This document shows, in pieces, positions 1 through 7,394 of a stretch of DNA of 32,466 nucleotides (the first letter of the stretch is position 1; the number at the start of each line of letters is the position of its first letter). The notes under the pieces are model-generated. The model was given only the letters and a program-made list of their open reading frames with translations, was not told the origin of the DNA and ran no database searches. The DNA lies in contig JAQSDJ010000067.1 of assembly GCA_029945855.1 (NCBI GenBank), forward strand, positions 1-32,466, written 5' to 3'. This DNA comes from Lacunisphaera sp. GTDB taxonomy: Bacteria; Verrucomicrobiota; Verrucomicrobiia; Opitutales; Opitutaceae. The translations under genes were made by a program, and so were the position numbers.

Positions 1-440
1 GCGAAGAACACGCCGCCGGGGCTGACGACGAGGTTGTAGGCGGGGCGGTCCGCCGGCAGGTGGCGGACCTGGGTCAGGGCCACACGCTCCGTGGCGGCGA
101 ATAATTCGGCCGGTTCCGTCAACCGGTCGGCGCAGGTGAACACCCCGGCGGCGGTCTGCACCGGATGTTCGGGGGTGAGCCGGAGGGTGTGGCCGCCGGC
201 GGACAGTTCGATGAACTCCGCAGGTGCCACCTCGTAAACGGCCTGCACGGTCGCGGGCACGATGCGGCCGGCCGACTGGCTCCAGACCGCATCCCCGGCC
301 TGCAAGGTTTCGACGGCGCGCGGACCGGCCGGCGTGTCGATCAGGGTGCCGGCGGCGACGCAGCCGCCGCCCCCGCGCGCCAGCAGGCTCACCACCCCGG
401 CGCCCAGAATGAGCGCGAGAGCAATCAGGCGGCGCCACAT
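1..440 (-). CDS. Hint-domain (hedgehog/intein-type) exported protein, C-terminus cut by window edge
   Basis: Reading from an ATG at 440, the protein opens with a basic hydrophobic segment (residues 1-21), a Gly run and then Cys27 in CVAAGTLIDTPAG, which is the start of a Hint domain. Further blocks are visible: a GDAVWS turn, LRLTPEHPVQT (the conserved His block) and YNLVVSPGGVFFA at the window edge, where Hint domains usually continue into a short His-Asn end. Hint domains carry out autocatalytic thioester chemistry for self-cleavage or splicing. Here Cys1 follows directly after the signal or membrane segment, so there is almost no N-terminal passenger. The gene starts 14 nt after the DUF350 gene and is probably cotranscribed with it. 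No Shine-Dalgarno is seen. The domain call is from motif pattern; function is unknown. Confidence 0.75.
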   Translation of the reverse strand, partial: MWRRLIALALILGAGVVSLLARGGGGCVAAGTLIDTPAGPRAVETLQAGDAVWSQSAGRIVPATVQAVYEVAPAEFIELSAGGHTLRLTPEHPVQTAAGVFTCADRLTEPAELFAATERVALTQVRHLPADRPAYNLVVSPGGVFF

Positions 441-454
441 GGCGGAAGACGCGT

Positions 455-739
455 TCAATGCAGCGCGGCGATCACCCCGCCGAGGACGGCGGCGGCGATC
501 ACGAGGCTCACGCCGAGAATGCAGGCCCCGACGACGAGACCGAAATAAATCGCCACCGCTTGGTTGCCGCGGGCGATTTCCTTGCCCTCGTCGAGATGGG
601 GCGTCAGCCGGTCAATCAGCCGGGGCAGGAAGGAGGCCGCCAGCAGCACGAGGCCGACGCCCGCCAGGCCGCCAACAACGACATACACCACCGCCCAGCC
701 GAGCCAAACGTAGGGTTCCCAGTTCATGGCGGGCAGCAT
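455..739 (-). CDS. DUF350 family integral membrane protein
   Basis: This 94-residue protein has the compact layout of DUF350 (YjfL-like) proteins: a first membrane helix around residues 13-35, a short charged stretch with DEGKEIARGNQAVAIYFG in the middle, and a second Gly/Ala-rich helix pair to the C-terminus. The E-x-A-x-G-N-x-A signature in the loop supports the family. A second in-frame ATG at 727 (MNWEPY) is an equally likely start. It lies 14 nt upstream of the Hint-domain gene on the same strand. DUF350 proteins occur in envelope gene sets of unknown role; a functional link to the Hint protein is inference from adjacency. Confidence 0.8.
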   Translation of the reverse strand: MLPAMNWEPYVWLGWAVVYVVVGGLAGVGLVLLAASFLPRLIDRLTPHLDEGKEIARGNQAVAIYFGLVVGACILGVSLVIAAAVLGGVIAALH

Positions 740-845
740 GACGGACGGCGGCCGAATGGAAACTCATTTTGTTTTCCCAGTGCGGCGGAGGATCCCAGCC
801 CGCCTTCGTCCTGCGGGCGGCGGCGCGGCGAGCCCGCCGTGATTC
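740..845. repeat. Intergenic repeat-like stretch after the PEP-CTERM gene
   Basis: The 106-bp gap between the PEP-CTERM stop and the DUF350 start holds a GC-rich hairpin, CGGCG-GGCT-CGCCG on the minus strand just after the stop, followed by a less GC-rich tail with an AAAACAAAATGAG word. It could terminate the PEP-CTERM transcript, but there is no T-run. The layout resembles the other dispersed elements in this window, though no second copy is visible here. Confidence 0.35.
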
Positions 846-3800
846 TCAGGCCCGGCGCTGGCGCCACGCCGTCAAGCCGAGCAAACCTAGACCCAGCGCG
901 AGCAGCGCATACGTCGAGGGCTCGGGGATGCCGGCAAAGGTGGTCAGGTTGAGCATGAGCAGGGTATCTCCGCTCGCCAGGCTGACGCTGAAGGTGCCGA
1001 GGGCGAGACCGGTGCCGACATCCGTCTGGAATTGCGAGACATCGAGGGTGAAGGCATTCGGATCGAAGCCCGCGCCATTGGGCGTAATGCCCAGGGCGGA
1101 CATCAGCATCCAGCTGTAGGTGGCATTGGGCCCGATCGCGCCGGCCAAAATGCCCGGGTTGCCATCCGCGCCCAGGGTGATGGCCCGGAGGGTAAACTTG
1201 TTCGCGGTGGTGGCGGTGATTTCCAGCGTGGTGACGCTGCCGACGTTGACATGGTCGGAAACGAAGTTCCCGTTGTGCGCGAGGTTCCACTCATAGGTGC
1301 CGCCCGGCGCGAGGGTGAGGTGGCTGGAGAAATCCATGAACCCGATCTGCCCGCCCAGGGCGGAGCCGGGGGAGAGGGTGCCGCCGGTGCCGATGGTCGC
1401 CATGTTCAGCTGCCCGGTGCCGGCGAGGCGCCCGCCGTTGTCGATCACGATGGGATTATAGAGGTAAGCGTTGTCCAGGGCCAGCGTGCCTCCATGGACC
1501 CAGACGGTGGGGGTGCTGCTCTCCACGTAGAAATCGTTGCCGAGGACGAGCGTGCCCTGGTTGACCTGCAGGCTGACCTCGGGGGTGCCGGCGAGCGTGG
1601 CCTCGGTCGTGCCGTGATAGAAAAACATGCCACCATCATCCAGGCGCAGGTTGCCAGCGCCGTTTTTGACCAGACGGAGATTATCATCGGGGTAGGTGGC
1701 ATCCGATCTGAATTCGCCGCGGAACTTGCCGTCCAAGGATTGATTGATCGTCAGGACGGTGTTGGTCAGTGAGGCATGTAGATAAGCGTAGTCATACTCA
1801 TCCTTCGTCATGAGGCTGCCGATGACCGGGGCGGCCGTCTGGAAGTTGATCGATCCGCCGGAATAGCCGAAGCCGAGCGGGCCGGTGCCGAGGGCGGTGT
1901 TGCTGCCGACGTTGATGGTCGCACCCGAGGCGACATACACGCCGCCGCTGAAGGAGTTGTTGCCGGAGAGACCGAGGGTGAAGCCGCTGCCGCTGTCCTC
2001 ACCGACGTAGAGTTCGCCAGTGCCGGAGATGCCGCCGGCGAGGGTGAAGCTGTTGTCTCCGCCCACGTTCAGTTCGGTGCCCAGATTGATGTTATTGGGA
2101 ATGATCAGGCCGCTGGCGACGGCGCTGAGCCGCGGGGTCGGAGCTTCGCCATCGTTGCCAGACCATTCGGCGGGCAGAGTCATGCCCGTGACCTCGAGGG
2201 TGCCGGAGCCGAGGGCATTGGTCGTCGCCCCAACATTGCTCTGCCCCACCATGAGCTGGCCGCCATAGAGCATGATGGGGCCGGTGAGCGTGCTGTTGTC
2301 GCCGGTAAGGGCGACCTTGGAATAAGTCTGGTCGAGGTAATCCCCGAAAGTGGCGGGGGAGGAGGGGTCGCCGATATGCACGGCCCGGGACCCAGCCAGG
2401 GTGCTCGCGACCTCAAGGGCGCCACCCTTGTAGCCGGCGAAACGATAGGGGGCGGTGCCTCCGCCGGCCGGGGTGATCGTGCCGCTGAGTGTGAGGCCGG
2501 GCCCCTCGACTCCCTTGGTGGACGTGCCGAGGTAGAGGGCGTTGGTGAAGAGGCTGAGGTCGATGGGCGCGGTGTTTGGGAGGATGTAGTAACCGCCATT
2601 GCCATCAAAGCCAACCGCACCTACGGAGGAAGTGTTGATCTTCAACAAGCTGTTCAGGACGAAGTTGGCATCAGACTGGTCACCCCAGATTTCAAACCCG
2701 ACGTAGCCGCCCGGGTTGATGGTGACATTGCGCGTGCCGCTCGGGAAGGTGCCGGAGCCTCCGCTCGAACCGAAAATCAGGGCGGAATTCGTCACCGACG
2801 TGCCACCGGTGTAGTTGTTACCAGTGTAGGTCAGCCGGAGGGTGAGCGGCATAGCCGCGGGAGAGTCGACCACGAGCGCGCGCGTGCCCGTCAGCTGGGA
2901 ATCGACCTGCAGCCAGCCGCCACCGCCGCCGAAGCGGTATTCGGATCCTTGGGGCGTGATGGTGCCGGTGAGGATCGCGCTGGTGGCGGAGCCGAGCCGG
3001 GCGGTGGCGCCGAACGCGGTGCCGGTCGGAACGGCGGACAGGTCAATGCTGTCCGTGAAGATGTTGGGGGTGGATAGTTCGGGATCGGTATCGAGCCCGA
3101 TCGTGCCGATCGTGACCGCCTTGTTGAAATCGTTGAGGAAATACGACTGCACGCTGTTGGTGTAGCTGCTGTCGCCGAAGCCGATGTAGCCGTTCGTCCC
3201 CGCGGTCAGGTGGCCGACCGAGCTGGAATCGAGGTTGTTGCTGGGGATGGCATAGGCATTGCCGAAGATGAGCACGCCGTTGGTTGCCGTAGTGCCGCCG
3301 GTATAGCTGTTGCTGCCGGTCAGGACGACCGCGCCAGAACCGGTGACGTTGAGGCTGCGGGGGGTGCCGGCCTCGCCGCCCGTCTGGATGATGTTGCCCT
3401 CGAGGAACAGGGGCTGGCCGTTGGACTGAATGGTGGTGTTGGCCGTGAGCTCGATCGTGCTGTTGCCTTCGCCGGAATAGCCGATGTGCAGCTCGGTTTC
3501 GTTCTGGGTCGAGATCAGCCCGTTGCTGACGACGTTGTTTTCCAGATATACCGGGTAGTCGTCGTAGTAGTCAGACCTTGTCACCAGCGTGCCGCCATTG
3601 AACGTGAGGGTGCCGGTGCCCACGGGGTCGGAGTAGGAATCATATCCGGAATTGATGACGACCTTGCCTTGGGAAAGGACCAGGCCGCCGCCCCAATAAT
3701 TATTGGAGTAATTTCCGAGCACCAAGGTGCCGGCGCCGGTCTTGGTGATCTGGTAGTCATGGCTGACGTAGCTGAAGCTTTCGTTGGTGTAGTAGTCCCC

Positions 3801-4226
3801 GATCCCATCCTCGATCTCAAAGGTGCCGTTCGCAATATTCCAGGTCTGGCTGGCCTCCAGTTGCACACTGCCGGCGAGGGCGGAGTGCACCGCGGCTCCG
3901 GGGGAGTAGACGATGCCGCCGGCGCCGAGGTGGGTGGTGTCCGCGTAACCCTGCAGATAATACGGCCGGGTGTTACCGCTGAAGGTCAGCTGGTTGACGT
4001 ATATTTCGGAGTAGGAAACGTATGTCTTCGGCACGTTGCCGAAAATCACCCGGGTGTTGACCACATCCTCCAGCGGCGTCACGCCGTTGAGCCAGTTGCC
4101 CATTTCATTCCAGTAATTGGAGCTGGCAGCGCCGGTCCACGTATAGGTGACAATTTGAGCCCGGCTGGACGCGATTGAGCCCAAGGCGACGAGCAGGACG
4201 ACTAGTAGATTTATGCGCCGCTTCAT
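846..4226 (-). CDS. PEP-CTERM protein with autotransporter-associated beta-strand repeats
   Basis: The 1126-residue exported protein starts at the ATG at 4226 (MKRRINLLVVLLVALGS) with a clear signal peptide ending near SSRAQ. The body is Gly/Asn/Thr/Ser-rich and carries repeated units of the TIGR02601 type, recognisable by LTGSNSYTGGTTATNG, LTYTGNNYTGGTSVTN, LSGNNSFSGGVYVASG and KTGAGTLVLGNYS, which fold as a beta-helix passenger. The last 27 residues are a PEP-CTERM sorting signal: IPEPSTYALLALG, a hydrophobic helix, then WRQRRA. Such proteins are sorted by an exosortase in the inner membrane and exposed on the surface or in exopolymer. No exosortase is in this window, and no autotransporter barrel is present. 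The frame stays open upstream of 4226 but only across the divergent genes, so that extension is rejected. Confidence 0.9.
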   Translation of the reverse strand: MKRRINLLVVLLVALGSIASSRAQIVTYTWTGAASSNYWNEMGNWLNGVTPLEDVVNTRVIFGNVPKTYVSYSEIYVNQLTFSGNTRPYYLQGYADTTHLGAGGIVYSPGAAVHSALAGSVQLEASQTWNIANGTFEIEDGIGDYYTNESFSYVSHDYQITKTGAGTLVLGNYSNNYWGGGLVLSQGKVVINSGYDSYSDPVGTGTLTFNGGTLVTRSDYYDDYPVYLENNVVSNGLISTQNETELHIGYSGEGNSTIELTANTTIQSNGQPLFLEGNIIQTGGEAGTPRSLNVTGSGAVVLTGSNSYTGGTTATNGVLIFGNAYAIPSNNLDSSSVGHLTAGTNGYIGFGDSSYTNSVQSYFLNDFNKAVTIGTIGLDTDPELSTPNIFTDSIDLSAVPTGTAFGATARLGSATSAILTGTITPQGSEYRFGGGGGWLQVDSQLTGTRALVVDSPAAMPLTLRLTYTGNNYTGGTSVTNSALIFGSSGGSGTFPSGTRNVTINPGGYVGFEIWGDQSDANFVLNSLLKINTSSVGAVGFDGNGGYYILPNTAPIDLSLFTNALYLGTSTKGVEGPGLTLSGTITPAGGGTAPYRFAGYKGGALEVASTLAGSRAVHIGDPSSPATFGDYLDQTYSKVALTGDNSTLTGPIMLYGGQLMVGQSNVGATTNALGSGTLEVTGMTLPAEWSGNDGEAPTPRLSAVASGLIIPNNINLGTELNVGGDNSFTLAGGISGTGELYVGEDSGSGFTLGLSGNNSFSGGVYVASGATINVGSNTALGTGPLGFGYSGGSINFQTAAPVIGSLMTKDEYDYAYLHASLTNTVLTINQSLDGKFRGEFRSDATYPDDNLRLVKNGAGNLRLDDGGMFFYHGTTEATLAGTPEVSLQVNQGTLVLGNDFYVESSTPTVWVHGGTLALDNAYLYNPIVIDNGGRLAGTGQLNMATIGTGGTLSPGSALGGQIGFMDFSSHLTLAPGGTYEWNLAHNGNFVSDHVNVGSVTTLEITATTANKFTLRAITLGADGNPGILAGAIGPNATYSWMLMSALGITPNGAGFDPNAFTLDVSQFQTDVGTGLALGTFSVSLASGDTLLMLNLTTFAGIPEPSTYALLALGLGLLGLTAWRQRRA

Positions 4227-4355
4227 AAGGACTTCTGTAAAAGAGAGGGAAGAGTATCTCAAGCCCGATATTGCAACCTGCTGGAAGCAGCGGCCTGGGA
4301 CAGGTCCGGTCTGCTTCGGCCTTGCCGAGGCGGGCGCAGGCGCAATCCTCGGCAT

Positions 4356-4844
4356 ATGGCAGTTTTCGGCTCTCTCCCCACGGTGCGCGACCAGCTGGCG
4401 CATGATCCAAGATTCACGGCGGCACTTGATTATGTCGCAGAGGCCCTGCAGGCGGGCTCTCCCGTGCACCGGCGCATCGGCGGGGTGGCGGTGGGCGTCA
4501 CGGACCGGGTCGAACTGGCCGGCGGGGCCTTCGCGCTCGAGCAGGCTTATCAGTCCAAGCCACGCGCCGAGGCTTTCCTTGAATCCCATCGCAAATACAT
4601 CGACGTGCAGGTTGTCGTGGCGGGCGAGGAGATCCAGGAGGTGGTCGACATCGCGCGGATGGCGGTGGACGCGCCCTACGACGCCGAGCGCGACCTGATC
4701 AAATACCTCGATTGCCGCGACACCTCGCTGCTCAGCGCCCGGGACGGCCTGGTGGCCGTTTATTTCCCGGCGGACGGGCACATCTCCCGCGCGGTGGGTC
4801 CGGCGGTGCTCGTGCGCAAGACCGTGGTCAAGGTGCCGGCTTGA
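4356..4844 (+). CDS. YhcH/YjgK/YiaL family protein (DUF386, cupin-like)
   Basis: The 162-residue protein matches the YhcH/YiaL/TabA family in size and in its core motif ESHRKYIDVQVVVAGEE (residues about 76-92), followed by the D-x-A-Y-D region and the C-terminal YFPADGHISRAV segment with a conserved Asp and His, then VRKTVVKV. Family members are small double-stranded beta-helix proteins, several linked to sialic acid or sugar catabolism, often metal-binding. The substrate cannot be read from sequence. It is divergent from the PEP-CTERM gene with a 129-bp gap. No Shine-Dalgarno precedes the ATG. Confidence 0.88.
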   Translation: MAVFGSLPTVRDQLAHDPRFTAALDYVAEALQAGSPVHRRIGGVAVGVTDRVELAGGAFALEQAYQSKPRAEAFLESHRKYIDVQVVVAGEEIQEVVDIARMAVDAPYDAERDLIKYLDCRDTSLLSARDGLVAVYFPADGHISRAVGPAVLVRKTVVKVPA

Positions 4845-4846
4845 CC

Positions 4847-4897
4847 GTAGGTCGGGCTTTACGCCCGACAGGATGTCGGGGATAAACCCCGACCTAC
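4847..4897. repeat. 51-bp palindromic repeat, copy 1
   Basis: The element starts GTAGGTCGGGCTTTACGCCC and ends with the inverted arm ATAAACCCCGACCTAC. The two arms pair over GTAGGTCGGG/CCCCGACCTAC, with inner hairpins CGGGCTTTACGCCCG and CGGGGATAAACCCCG. A 47-bp copy in reverse orientation lies at 28215-28261; the two differ mainly by a 4-base loss at the centre. It sits between the YhcH-like stop (2 nt before) and the RlmJ start (10 nt after), where it could also act as an mRNA hairpin. This is a REP/MITE-type dispersed palindrome. Confidence 0.9.
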
Positions 4898-4907
4898 ACG
4901 GAATCCC

Positions 4908-5777
4908 TTGAACTACCGGCATCACTATCACGCGGGCAACTACGCGGACGTCTTCAAGCACACGCTCCTGCTGTTGCTCCTGCGCGCGATGCAGCGCAAG
5001 GAGAAGGGTTTTCTCTATCTCGACACGCATGCCGGGCGCGGGGGCTATGATCTCTCTGTGCCCTCGGTCCTGCCCGACGGCCGGTCGCGCGAGCCCGAGC
5101 ATCCCGCGGGCATCGGCAGGCTTTGGGGCGCGGCGGACCTGCCGCCGGTGCTGCAGGATTTCGTGGCGCTCGTGCGGCGGTTCAACGACCGCAACGGCGC
5201 CACGGGCGAGGAGCTGAAATATTATCCCGGTTCGCCGTGGATCGCGAAGCTGCTGCTGCGGCCGCAGGACCGCCTGGCCCTGTGCGAGCTGCGCGAGGAC
5301 GATGCCGAGGCGCTGGATTTTGAATTTGCCCGGGAATCACGCGTGACGGTGCAGGTGCTCGACGGCTACACGGGATTGAAGGCCCTGCTGCCGCCGCCGG
5401 AAAAGCGCGCGCTGGTGCTGATCGACCCGCCGTTCGAGGCCAAGGGGGAGTTTGCCGCCGTCGCCCGCGGCCTGAAGGACGCGCTGAAGCGTCTGCCCGG
5501 GGCGGTGATCGCCGTGTGGTATCCCATCACGGAGCGGGCGCGCACGGCGGAGTTTCACCACGCGCTGCTCGAACTGGCCGCGCCCACGCTGTTCGCTGAG
5601 CTGACCATCGCGGGCGAAGAATCGTTGGTGCGGATGAAAGGCTGCGGGCTGCTCATCCTGAATCCGCCCTGGCAGATCGACTGGGAGATCCGGGCGGTGC
5701 TGCCGGCGCTGCGCGACCGGCTCAGGCTGGACGCGGGGGCGGCCACGGCCTGCGACTGGCTCGTGCCGGAGAAGTGA
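4908..5777 (+). CDS. rlmJ: 23S rRNA (adenine(2030)-N(6))-methyltransferase
   Basis: The 289-residue protein follows RlmJ along its whole length: N-terminal NYRHHYHAGNYADVFKHT, the SAM-binding FLYLDTHAGRGGYDL (residues about 35-49), KYYPGSPWIAKLLLR (104-118), the catalytic LIDPPF (171-176, with Phe in place of the commoner Tyr of DPPY), AVWYPIT, and LLILNPPWQ near the end. RlmJ methylates A2030 in the 23S rRNA using SAM. The start is a TTG at 4908; no ATG lies near the conserved N-terminus. E. coli RlmJ is about 280 residues, so this one is full length. It begins 10 nt after the palindromic repeat. Confidence 0.95.
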   Translation: MNYRHHYHAGNYADVFKHTLLLLLLRAMQRKEKGFLYLDTHAGRGGYDLSVPSVLPDGRSREPEHPAGIGRLWGAADLPPVLQDFVALVRRFNDRNGATGEELKYYPGSPWIAKLLLRPQDRLALCELREDDAEALDFEFARESRVTVQVLDGYTGLKALLPPPEKRALVLIDPPFEAKGEFAAVARGLKDALKRLPGAVIAVWYPITERARTAEFHHALLELAAPTLFAELTIAGEESLVRMKGCGLLILNPPWQIDWEIRAVLPALRDRLRLDAGAATACDWLVPEK

Positions 5778-5792
5778 TTATCTGCATTTGTT

Positions 5793-5816
5793 GGGCCAGC
5801 GCTTGTCGCTGGGCCC
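5793..5816 (+). terminator. Hairpin after rlmJ, possible terminator
   Basis: GGGCCAGCG pairs with CGCTGGGCCC across a 5-base loop, 15 nt after the rlmJ stop. There is one bulge and no T-run, so intrinsic termination is uncertain. A second hairpin, CGCCG-ACGAG-CGGCG, follows at about 5836-5850. Confidence 0.4.
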
Positions 5817-5879
5817 GTGCTGCAAACTGAACGGTCCGCCGACGAGCGGCGACCCTACTTAAGCGGACGAAACCCGCGC

Positions 5880-6077
5880 TCAGCGCGCGCGCTGGGTCAC
5901 GCGGGTGGCCGTGAAGGGCAGGGGATCGAAAGCGATACGGGGGTTGGGCAGCAACGGCGCCTTGAAGACGGGCTGGTTCCACAGGATGTCGCGGATGATC
6001 GCCTGCCGCACCGAGCCAAGCGAGCCGGCCGCGGGGGCCGCGGGGCGCTTGAGGGTATTGTGCGGGAAGTAAGTCAT
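5880..6077 (-). CDS. Possible small hypothetical protein
   Basis: The 5778-6210 gap has one plausible small frame: 65 residues from an ATG at 6077, starting MTYFPHNTLKRP and ending VTQRAR. It has no membrane segment and no motif I recognise. It is flanked by two similar words on the minus strand, CTGCTTAAGTCGG upstream and CCGCTTAAGTAGG downstream, so it may lie inside a repeat-bounded segment. There is no Shine-Dalgarno. It may be non-coding. Confidence 0.3.
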   Translation of the reverse strand: MTYFPHNTLKRPAAPAAGSLGSVRQAIIRDILWNQPVFKAPLLPNPRIAFDPLPFTATRVTQRAR

Positions 6078-6120
6078 GGTGTTATTGAATACGGCTTGGT
6101 CGGAGCCGACTTAAGCAGAG

Positions 6121-6196
6121 AACCCGGAAGACCGGGCTTTGTTCCAAAAATAACCCCGGAAACCTGCGCTCCCGCCCGGGTGGTGGGGGGCGCAGG
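6121..6196 (-). terminator. Double hairpin downstream of the Hsp20 gene
   Basis: On the minus strand, 14 nt after the Hsp20 stop, CCTGCGC pairs with GCGCAGG (6163-6196), followed by TTTCCGGGG and a short T-rich run. A second hairpin, AAGCCCGG-TCTT-CCGGGTT, lies at 6121-6139. Together they are the best candidate terminator for the Hsp20 transcript. Confidence 0.55.
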
Positions 6197-6210
6197 CTTC
6201 GGCGCGGGGC

Positions 6211-6606
6211 TCAGGCCACCTGGCGATGCCGGTCCGGCGGGCTGGCGTGGGCCAGCCGGCTTTTCGGCAGCACGATGGTGAGCACGCCCCGGGTGACGGA
6301 AGCCTCCAGCGCCTCGTAGTCGAAGCCCAGCCCGAGCCGCAGCTTCAGCTGGTAATCGCGCTGCGCCCCCTCGAGGTGCAACGCCTGCCAGTTGACCCGG
6401 ACGTGGTGGGGCTTGCGGGCGGTCACGAAAAGATCGGGCCCCTGCGTGGTGATTTCCACGCCGCTGGCGTCGACGCCGGGCACGTAGACGGTGAGCTTCA
6501 ACGCCGAGGGGAGGTCCATGCAGTCATAGTGCGGCGCGCGGTGAGCCGGAGTGGGCTCCGCGGACGGAAAACGACTGTGATCGAGGCGATGGATGATGGT
6601 ATGCAT
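6211..6606 (-). CDS. Hsp20/alpha-crystallin family small heat-shock protein
   Basis: The 131-residue protein has an alpha-crystallin domain from about residue 35 to 115: LKLTVYVPGVDASGVEI, then DLFVTARK, a middle strand set YQLKLRLGLGFDYEAL, and the hallmark A/G-x-x-x-G-V-L-T-I-x-L-P (VTRGVLTIVLPK). The C-terminal I-x-I/V anchor is not obvious, and the N-terminal arm is short and His-rich. Such proteins hold unfolding proteins as ATP-independent chaperones. The start at 6606 is supported by AGGA 8-9 nt upstream, the only clear Shine-Dalgarno I found in the window, which fits a gene needing strong induction. A terminator-like double hairpin follows it. Confidence 0.87.
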   Translation of the reverse strand: MHTIIHRLDHSRFPSAEPTPAHRAPHYDCMDLPSALKLTVYVPGVDASGVEITTQGPDLFVTARKPHHVRVNWQALHLEGAQRDYQLKLRLGLGFDYEALEASVTRGVLTIVLPKSRLAHASPPDRHRQVA

Positions 6607-6686
6607 GATGATTCCTGTCTCGTCGGTTGGGGAAACCGCCGGGACTCCTGGAAGATTGGGACTTTATCCGTGTTTTACGGTGTCCG

Positions 6687-6830
6687 TCAGGCCAGGCAGC
6701 CCGAGCCGGTGATTCGCTTCAGCCACTGGGAGACGCACGCACACATCGGGGCGCAACCCATGGGCTGACCGGCCTTCGTAAGCGAAGTGCGGGTCTGCGG
6801 GTGGCGCTGATGCTGTTGGTGGTGCGACAT
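6687..6830 (-). CDS. Possible small Cys-rich protein upstream of Hsp20
   Basis: A 47-residue frame starts at an ATG at 6830 (MSHHQQHQRHPQTR) and ends QPMGCAPMCACVSQWLKRIT then GSGCLA. It has a His/Gln-rich N-terminus and a Cys-x3-Cys-x-Cys cluster plus a Cys near the C-terminus, a layout that could bind metal. It lies 80 nt upstream of the Hsp20 gene on the same strand. There is no Shine-Dalgarno, and no family is recognised. The 6607-6950 gap otherwise holds nothing I can assign. Confidence 0.35.
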   Translation of the reverse strand: MSHHQQHQRHPQTRTSLTKAGQPMGCAPMCACVSQWLKRITGSGCLA

Positions 6831-6950
6831 GGACTGAACTGAGCCACCAAAATGCACGCCTTGTGCCAGCGCGCCAATAAATTTCTCCGCTATGACGCGA
6901 CACAGCCGCCGCGCTTGCAGGGGCGGCACTGTGCCGGTAACTCCTCAGCC

Positions 6951-7325
6951 ATGAAAGCGATGACCGATGGGAAAACCACCGTGGCCGAACTGCGCCAGCG
7001 CGTGCTGGCCTTTGTCCGCGAGCGCGACTGGGAACAGTTCCACTCGCCGAAGAATCTCAGCATGGCGCTCGCGGCCGAGTCGGGGGAGCTGATGGAGCAC
7101 TTCCTGTGGACCGAGTCCAAAGCCTCGCTTGAGGTCGCCCGCGACCCGAAAAAACGCCGGGCGATCGAGGACGAGGTGGCCGATGTGGTCATCTACGCGC
7201 TGGAATTCGCCAACATCTGCGGCATCGACCTTGCCGCCGCGATCGAGACCAAGATGGCGGCCAACGCGAAAAAATACCCGGTCGAGAAAGCGAAGGGCCG
7301 CGCGGACAAATATACCGAGCTCTGA
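6951..7325 (+). CDS. MazG-like nucleotide pyrophosphohydrolase (dCTPase, RS21-C6/DCTPP1 type)
   Basis: The 124-residue protein matches the all-alpha NTP pyrophosphohydrolase family, closest in pattern to DCTPP1/RS21-C6: RERDWEQFHSPKNLSMALA, the metal-binding E-x-x-E in AAESGELMEHF, the second E-x-x-D in EDEVADVVIY, and the C-terminal KYPVEKAKG with KYTEL. These enzymes hydrolyse dCTP and modified nucleotides to the monophosphate and pyrophosphate, cleaning the pool. Start is ATG at 6951; an ATG at 6960 is an alternative. A convergent hairpin follows the stop. Confidence 0.88.
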   Translation: MKAMTDGKTTVAELRQRVLAFVRERDWEQFHSPKNLSMALAAESGELMEHFLWTESKASLEVARDPKKRRAIEDEVADVVIYALEFANICGIDLAAAIETKMAANAKKYPVEKAKGRADKYTEL

Positions 7326-7342
7326 ATCCTCACAGGAGGTAA

Positions 7343-7378
7343 CGGAGGGAACCGAGAGGAATTGCTCCGTTCCCTCCG
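7343..7378. terminator. Perfect 10-bp stem between convergent genes
   Basis: CGGAGGGAAC pairs perfectly with GTTCCCTCCG across a 16-base loop, between the stops of the MazG-like gene (plus) and the DUF5069 gene (minus). A bidirectional terminator is likely. The left side, with the preceding CAGGAGGTAA, closely resembles the inner arm of the element at 27550-27571, so this also belongs to the dispersed repeat set. Confidence 0.55.
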
Positions 7379-7394
7379 GTGAAACCTGAAAGTC

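Noticed and set aside
4227-5102. Minus-strand frame continuing upstream of the PEP-CTERM start
   Set aside because: It runs antisense through the YhcH-like and rlmJ genes and the palindrome; the signal peptide at 4226 defines the real start.
7343-7378. Stem near 7343 as a riboswitch or RNA gene
   Set aside because: It is a simple stem between two gene ends, best explained as terminator or repeat.
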